Below are positions 59,596 through 64,000 of a stretch of DNA of 64,000 nucleotides, piece after piece. A program made the position numbers and the translations under genes. The DNA comes from Anaerotignum propionicum DSM 1682 (lineage in GTDB: Bacteria > Bacillota > Clostridia > Lachnospirales > Anaerotignaceae), in the NCBI RefSeq assembly GCF_001561955.1, contig NZ_CP014223.1:1116001-1180000 (forward strand), in the 5' to 3' direction. Under the pieces are notes generated by a model, which saw only the letters and a list, made by a program, of their open reading frames with translations, was not told the origin of the DNA and ran no database searches. The stretch's first letter is position 1. Each line of letters starts with the position of its first letter.

Positions 59596-60684
59596 ATGGG
59601 AAAAAAAACACCTCTATATCATACACACATGAATGCAAAGGGCAAAATGGTTGATTTTGCGGACTTTACCCTGCCTGTTCAGTATTGCGGCGTCATTGCG
59701 GAACACATGGCAGTTCGTACAAAGGCAGGTCTTTTCGACGTCTCCCACATGGGAGAAATACTGTGTACAGGCAAGGATGCTCTTGCCAATCTTCAGTATA
59801 TGCTTACAAATGATTTTTCTAATATGACTGATGGTCAGGCGAGATACAGCCTGATGTGCAACGAAAATGGCGGTACGGTGGATGATTTAATTGTCTATAA
59901 AAGAGGAGAAAGTGATTATTTTATCGTAGTGAATGCCGCAAATAAGGATAAGGATTATGAATGGATGCTTGCGCACCAATTTGGAGATGTGGCGTTTACT
60001 GACATTTCAGATAAAGTGGCGCAGATAGCCCTTCAAGGCCCCAAATCCATTGATATTTTAAAGAAGCTGGCAGACGGCAAAAGTATTCCAGAGAAATATT
60101 ATACTGTTTTGTTTGATGGAAATATCTCTGGTATTAATTGTATTATCTCAAGAACGGGATATACAGGGGAGGATGGCGTTGAAATTTATCTTGATTGGGA
60201 GGATGCGGAAAAACTGTGGAATTTGTTATTGGAAGTGGGGAAGGAGGATGGGTTGATTCCTTGCGGACTAGGTGCTAGAGATACACTGCGACTGGAGGCG
60301 GCAATGCCCCTGTATGGGCATGAGCTGAACAACGAAACTTCGCCATTAGAATGTGGTCTCCGTTTTGCTGTTAAGATGGCGAAAGAGGATTTTATCGGAA
60401 AAACTGCTATGCTACATAATGAAGAAAACAAGAGGGTTCGGGTAGGTCTTAAGGCTATTAGTAGGGGTATTATGCGAGAAAATGCTTCTGTTTATTTGGA
60501 AGACACGATCATTGGGCAGACAACATCAGGGACTCATTTTCCATTTTTGGGTTATTCCGGTGCCATTGCACTATTGAATCAAAAATGTGCCGTTGGAACG
60601 GTTGTGGAGGTTATGGCAAGAAACGGAAAAATAAAAGCAGAGATTGTTGCCCTGCCATTTTACAAGAGAACAAATGAAGTATAA
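59596..60684 (+). CDS. gcvT: Glycine cleavage system T protein (aminomethyltransferase)
   Basis: A 362-residue protein with AAGGAGAA before the ATG. It begins '[52 protein letters not shown]', the GcvT opening. It has the folate-binding '[16 protein letters not shown]' and '[33 protein letters not shown]'. It moves the methylene group from lipoyl-bound aminomethyl to tetrahydrofolate. The end '[15 protein letters not shown]' is complete. It is first in the operon, controlled by the glycine riboswitch just upstream. Confidence 0.95.
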   Translation: MGKKTPLYHTHMNAKGKMVDFADFTLPVQYCGVIAEHMAVRTKAGLFDVSHMGEILCTGKDALANLQYMLTNDFSNMTDGQARYSLMCNENGGTVDDLIVYKRGESDYFIVVNAANKDKDYEWMLAHQFGDVAFTDISDKVAQIALQGPKSIDILKKLADGKSIPEKYYTVLFDGNISGINCIISRTGYTGEDGVEIYLDWEDAEKLWNLLLEVGKEDGLIPCGLGARDTLRLEAAMPLYGHELNNETSPLECGLRFAVKMAKEDFIGKTAMLHNEENKRVRVGLKAISRGIMRENASVYLEDTIIGQTTSGTHFPFLGYSGAIALLNQKCAVGTVVEVMARNGKIKAEIVALPFYKRTNEV

Positions 60685-60699
60685 TAAGGAGGAGAAAAT

Positions 60700-61086
60700 A
60701 TGAAGATATTAAACGATTTATTTTATTCAAAATTTCATGAGTGGATTAAATTTGATGGAGAAAGTGCAATAGTGGGACTGACAGATTATGCCCAATCAGC
60801 GTTAGGTGATATTGTATTTGTTAATCTGCCGGAGGTGGGTGATGAAGTCGGTGTTGACGGTTCATTTGCAGATGTAGAGTCTGTAAAGGCAGTCTCTGAC
60901 ATTTATACCCCTGTGGGTGGCACAGTAAGTGCAATCAATGAGGAACTTTTGGATGCACCAGAAAAAATAAACCAAGATGCCTATGAAGCATGGCTGGTAA
61001 AGTTTGATAACATTACCGAAAAAGGGGAGCTTTTGCGTGCGGATGAATATAAGGCATTTATTGAAAGCATACAAGAAGATGCATAA
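60700..61086 (+). CDS. gcvH: Glycine cleavage system H protein
   Basis: A 128-residue protein with AAGGAGGAG before the ATG. It carries the lipoyl domain: 'FYSKFHEWIKFDGESAIVGLTDYAQSALGDIVFVNLPEVGDEV' and the lipoyl-lysine motif 'FADVESVKAVSDIYTP' with Lys63. The C-terminal end has 'DAYEAWLVKFD'. It shuttles the aminomethyl group from P to T protein. It lies 15 bases after gcvT and 14 bases before gcvPA. Confidence 0.95.
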   Translation: MKILNDLFYSKFHEWIKFDGESAIVGLTDYAQSALGDIVFVNLPEVGDEVGVDGSFADVESVKAVSDIYTPVGGTVSAINEELLDAPEKINQDAYEAWLVKFDNITEKGELLRADEYKAFIESIQEDA

Positions 61087-61100
61087 ATGGGGGTGAAACA

Positions 61101-62419
61101 ATGGGAAGCTATGTTCCTTCAACAGATTTGGAAAGGCAAGAAATGCTTTCTACGTTCGGCTTGCATTCTGAAAAAGAACTTTTTGAAGATATACCCCAGC
61201 AGGTAAGGCTGAAAAAGGAACTTTGTTTACCCGAGGGTATGTCAGAACTGGAAGTACACAGGAATATGATGGGTCTGGCAAATAAAAATAAGGTTTTCAC
61301 CTCTATTTTTAGAGGGGCAGGGGCATATAGACATTTTATTCCTGCAATTGTGAAAAGTGTTATATCTAAAGAAAGTCTTTTGACGGCATATACACCCTAT
61401 CAGCCTGAAATCAGTCAGGGAATCTTGCAGTCAATCTTTGAATATCAAACAATGATCTGCGATTTAACGGGAATGGATGCCTCCAATGCATCGGTGTATG
61501 ATGGAGCTACAGCGGCCGCCGAGAGCATTATGATGTGCCAGGAAAGAAAACGATCAAAGGTCTTTATTTCAAAGACCGTGAATCCATTCGTTTTGGATAC
61601 CGTTTATACCTATTGTTTTGGTAAAAATATAGAACTCATCATCGTTCCTGAAAAAACGGCGTAACGGATATTTCATTTATTGAAAAGAAAATTGACTCAT
61701 CTACGGCATGTGTGTATATTCAACAGCCAAATTTCTATGGCAGCTTTGAAGATGGGGAAAAGATAGGGGAAGTGACTCATAGTGCAGGAGCAAAATTTAT
61801 TATGGGTGTAAACCCCATTTCCCTTGGAATTGCAAAAACACCCAGAGAATACAGTGCAGATATTGCAGTGGGAGAAGGTCAGCCGTTGGGGATACCCCTT
61901 AGCTTCGGAGGTCCGTATCTTGGGTTTATGGCAACGGTGGACGCCATGAAGAGAAAGCTTCCCGGTAGGATTGTTGGACAGACGAAGGATTCCAATGGAA
62001 AAATAGGATATGTGCTTACATTGCAGGCAAGAGAACAGCACATTAGAAGGGAGAAGTCATCCAGCAATATATGCTCCAATGAGGCTCTATGTGCCCTTGC
62101 GGCAGGCGTATATCTTTCTGCAATGGGAAAGAAAGGCCTACGAGAAGTGGCGGTTCAGAGTATGTCAAAGGCAGATTATCTGGCAGAAAGACTCAGTGAG
62201 TTGGGATTTAAGCTAGTCAATAAAGAGGAAATTTTTAATGAGTTTGTGACGGAATCCCCAAAACCTGTCAGTGAGGTGATGCGCCTTCTGGAGTCCAAAG
62301 GAATCTTAGGAGGATATCCATTGAGGGAAGAAAATAAAGGGAAAATTTTATGGTGCTGTACGGAAATGAACAGCAAGAAAGATATTGACGAATTAATTGC
62401 TATATTGCAGGAGGTGTGA
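61101..62419 (+). pseudogene. gcvPA: Glycine dehydrogenase (decarboxylating) subunit 1, frame broken
   Basis: The first part, 'MGSYVPSTDLERQEMLSTFG...' with 'FRGAGAYRHFIPAIVKSVISKESLLTAYTPYQPEISQGILQSIFEYQTMICDLTGMDASNASVYDGATAAAESIMM', ends at TAA (61662-61664). The second part continues in the -1 frame as 'NGVTDISFIEKKIDSSTACVYIQQPNFYG...' to 62419. The break is at A6 (61651-61656); one more A would restore a normal 439-residue GcvPA. Subunits PA and PB form the PLP-dependent decarboxylase. All neighbouring gcv genes are intact, which makes a sequencing error likely. The heptamer A AAA ACG at the site is a poor slippery sequence, so programmed frameshifting is unlikely. Confidence 0.88.
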
Positions 62420-62422
62420 GAA

Positions 62423-63871
62423 ATGTTGGTTTTTGAAAAAAGTAGAGAAGGTCGAGGAACAAGTTTTTTGCCCTTATGTGATGTGCCGGAAGTATTACCC
62501 TCCTCACAATTTCAAAGAAAGATACCTTTGAAGCTGCCTGAAATAGCAGAGACTGATTTAAACAGGCATTATAGTGAGCTTGGGGAGAAAGCATATGGCG
62601 TAAATCATGGTGCTTATCCATTGGGCTCATGTACCATGAAGTATAACCCTAAAATAAATGAGGCAATGGCAGGTCTCAGTGGATTTACTGAAATTCATCC
62701 ATTGCAGACGGAGGATACGGTACAAGGCTGTCTTGAAGTGATGAATTTGCTGGAGAAATATCTCTGCGAAATAACTGGGATGACTCACTTTACCATGCAG
62801 CCAGGGGCAGGTGCCCATGGAGAGTTAACGGGACTTTTGATGATAAAGGCGTATCACCAAAAACTTGGGGATACAAAAAGAACCAAGATTATTGTTCCCG
62901 ATTCTGCCCATGGAACAAATCCGGCGAGTGCAACAATGGCAGGCTTTGAGACGATAACGGTTCCATCTAATCAAGATGGGGGTGTAGATATTGAAAAACT
63001 GAAAGAAGCTGTGGGAAGTGATACCGCAGGGCTTATGCTGACAAATCCCAATACACTGGGTTTGTTTGATAAGAATATCTTGGAGATTACCAATATCATA
63101 CATAGCTGCGGAGGAATCAATTATTATGACGGGGCAAACCTAAATGCGATTATGGGGATTGCAAGACCCGGTGATATGGGGTTTGATGTGATTCATGTAA
63201 ATTTACATAAGACTTTTTCTACACCTCATGGTGGCGGTGGCCCCGGAAGTGGCCCTGTTGGTTGCAAGGAATTTCTTTCAGAATTTCTGCCGTCAGTGCG
63301 GAGTGAAGAAAAAGACGGTAAATTCTGTTTTGTAAAAGCAGAAAGCTCTATAGGGGAAATGAAAAGCTTTTTTGGCAATTTTTTGGTGGTGGTGAGAGCC
63401 CTTGCTTATCTTATGACACTGGGAAAAGAAGGTATTTTACAAGCCAGTGAAAATGCAGTGCTGAACGCTAATTATATGCTTTATAAATTAAAGGATTTGT
63501 TCACCCCTGCCTATGATAAAGCCTGTATGCATGAATTTGTTTTAAGCTTAGAAAAGCTAAAAAAAGAAACAGGGGTGTCTGCGTTGGATATTGCAAAGGG
63601 GATGATTGACAAAGGAATTCACCCGCCCACCATGTATTTCCCTCTGATTGTTCATGAAGCATTGATGTTTGAACCCACAGAAACGGAATCAAAGGAAACC
63701 ATGGATAATTTGATTCAAATTCTGAGAGATTTATATGAGGAAGCCCATACAACTCCAGAAATATTTCATACGGCACCGTTTTCAACTCCCATTGCAAGGT
63801 TGAATGAGGTTGAGGCCGCAAGAAATCCTATACTTAAGTATCAATGGCCTAATGAGGAAGGTGCTATTTAA
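62423..63871 (+). CDS. gcvPB: Glycine dehydrogenase (decarboxylating) subunit 2
   Basis: A 482-residue protein with CAGGAGG before the ATG, three bases after gcvPA. It opens with 'SREGRGTSFLPLCDVPEVLP' and 'PEIAETDLNRHYSELGEKAYGVNHGAYPLGSCTMKYNPKINE', the GcvPB start. It has 'QPGAGAHGELTGLLMIKAYH', 'VPDSAHGTNPASATMAGF' and the PLP-lysine motif 'VNLHKTFSTPHGGGGPGSGPVG' with Lys263. With PA it decarboxylates glycine and passes the aminomethyl group to GcvH. It is the last complete gene of the operon. Confidence 0.95.
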   Translation: MLVFEKSREGRGTSFLPLCDVPEVLPSSQFQRKIPLKLPEIAETDLNRHYSELGEKAYGVNHGAYPLGSCTMKYNPKINEAMAGLSGFTEIHPLQTEDTVQGCLEVMNLLEKYLCEITGMTHFTMQPGAGAHGELTGLLMIKAYHQKLGDTKRTKIIVPDSAHGTNPASATMAGFETITVPSNQDGGVDIEKLKEAVGSDTAGLMLTNPNTLGLFDKNILEITNIIHSCGGINYYDGANLNAIMGIARPGDMGFDVIHVNLHKTFSTPHGGGGPGSGPVGCKEFLSEFLPSVRSEEKDGKFCFVKAESSIGEMKSFFGNFLVVVRALAYLMTLGKEGILQASENAVLNANYMLYKLKDLFTPAYDKACMHEFVLSLEKLKKETGVSALDIAKGMIDKGIHPPTMYFPLIVHEALMFEPTETESKETMDNLIQILRDLYEEAHTTPEIFHTAPFSTPIARLNEVEAARNPILKYQWPNEEGAI

Positions 63872-63982
63872 GCACACCTTATAACAAAGTGGGCTTTCAA
63901 ACGGACCTTGAATTTTTAGCTCACATAAAAGTAAGAAAGGGCTAATCGAGATGGATTAAGGATAAAAAGGGGTTGAATGTAT

Positions 63983-64000
63983 ATGGATAAAACTTTTGAT
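63983..64000 (+). CDS. Start of a following gene (3' cut off)
   Basis: The ATG at 63983 lies behind AAAAAGGGG and begins 'MDKTFD', after which the window ends. Its position after gcvPB makes a dihydrolipoyl dehydrogenase or lipoate-protein ligase possible, but six codons do not allow a call. Confidence 0.35.

Noticed and set aside
61651..61657. Programmed -1 frameshift in gcvPA
   Set aside because: The heptamer A AAA ACG re-pairs poorly in the A site, and gcvPA is not known to use frameshifting; a lost A is simpler.

Overview
The window comes from a low-GC Gram-positive anaerobe of the class Clostridia. This is inferred from AT-rich spacers, strong AGGAGG-type ribosome binding sites, a tandem glycine riboswitch before split gcvPA/gcvPB genes, BceRSAB-type and VanRS-type modules, and CD3324-like and DUF4180 genes. 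The species cannot be fixed from the sequence; a Lachnospirales-type genome is the best guess. No rRNA, tRNA or CRISPR array was found.

Bases 1-11023 are the right half of a siphovirus-type prophage, all on the + strand. The order is scaffold (5' end cut off), major capsid, head-tail connectors, tail terminator, tail tube, two tail-assembly chaperones (a likely -1 frameshift pair), tape measure, distal tail protein (frame broken in an A tract), BppU-like baseplate protein, XkdX, tail endopeptidase, XhlA, holin and NlpC/P60 endolysin. Terminase, portal and integrase are not in the window, and no attachment site was recognised.

Bases 11024-34274 are host genes: an NfeD-like/flotillin operon, a VanZ-family gene, two metallohydrolases, a DUF4397 protein, a two-component system with an ABC/FtsX exporter, an RsmH paralogue, a VOC protein, a flavodoxin-family protein, HelD co-oriented with an AraC-GNAT fusion, DUF1697, a second AraC regulator, a HEAT-like protein, and a HTH-hydrolase-DUF4180 operon.

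Bases 34690-58316 are rich in antibiotic and envelope-stress functions. They hold a methyltransferase, a gene joining a complete Vat-type streptogramin acetyltransferase to a complete Arr-type rifamycin ADP-ribosyltransferase, another AraC regulator, an Imm5-like protein and a protein made of two copies of one domain. Next come a MarR-controlled heterodimeric ABC exporter, a GHKL kinase/LytTR regulator divergent from a secreted protein-LemA-DUF2207 operon, a BceRSAB module, and a VanR-VanS-VanY set with no ligase genes. HelD and Arr both relate to rifamycins in other bacteria, while Bce and Van systems sense cell-wall antibiotics.

Bases 58454-63871 carry a methyltransferase and then the glycine cleavage operon (promoter, tandem glycine riboswitch, terminator, gcvT, gcvH, gcvPA, gcvPB). 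gcvPA is split by a frameshift. Three genes (distal tail protein, the secreted protein at 46844 and gcvPA) are interrupted by indels in the same direction, two of them in A6 tracts. Homopolymer sequencing error is therefore a serious alternative to true gene decay.
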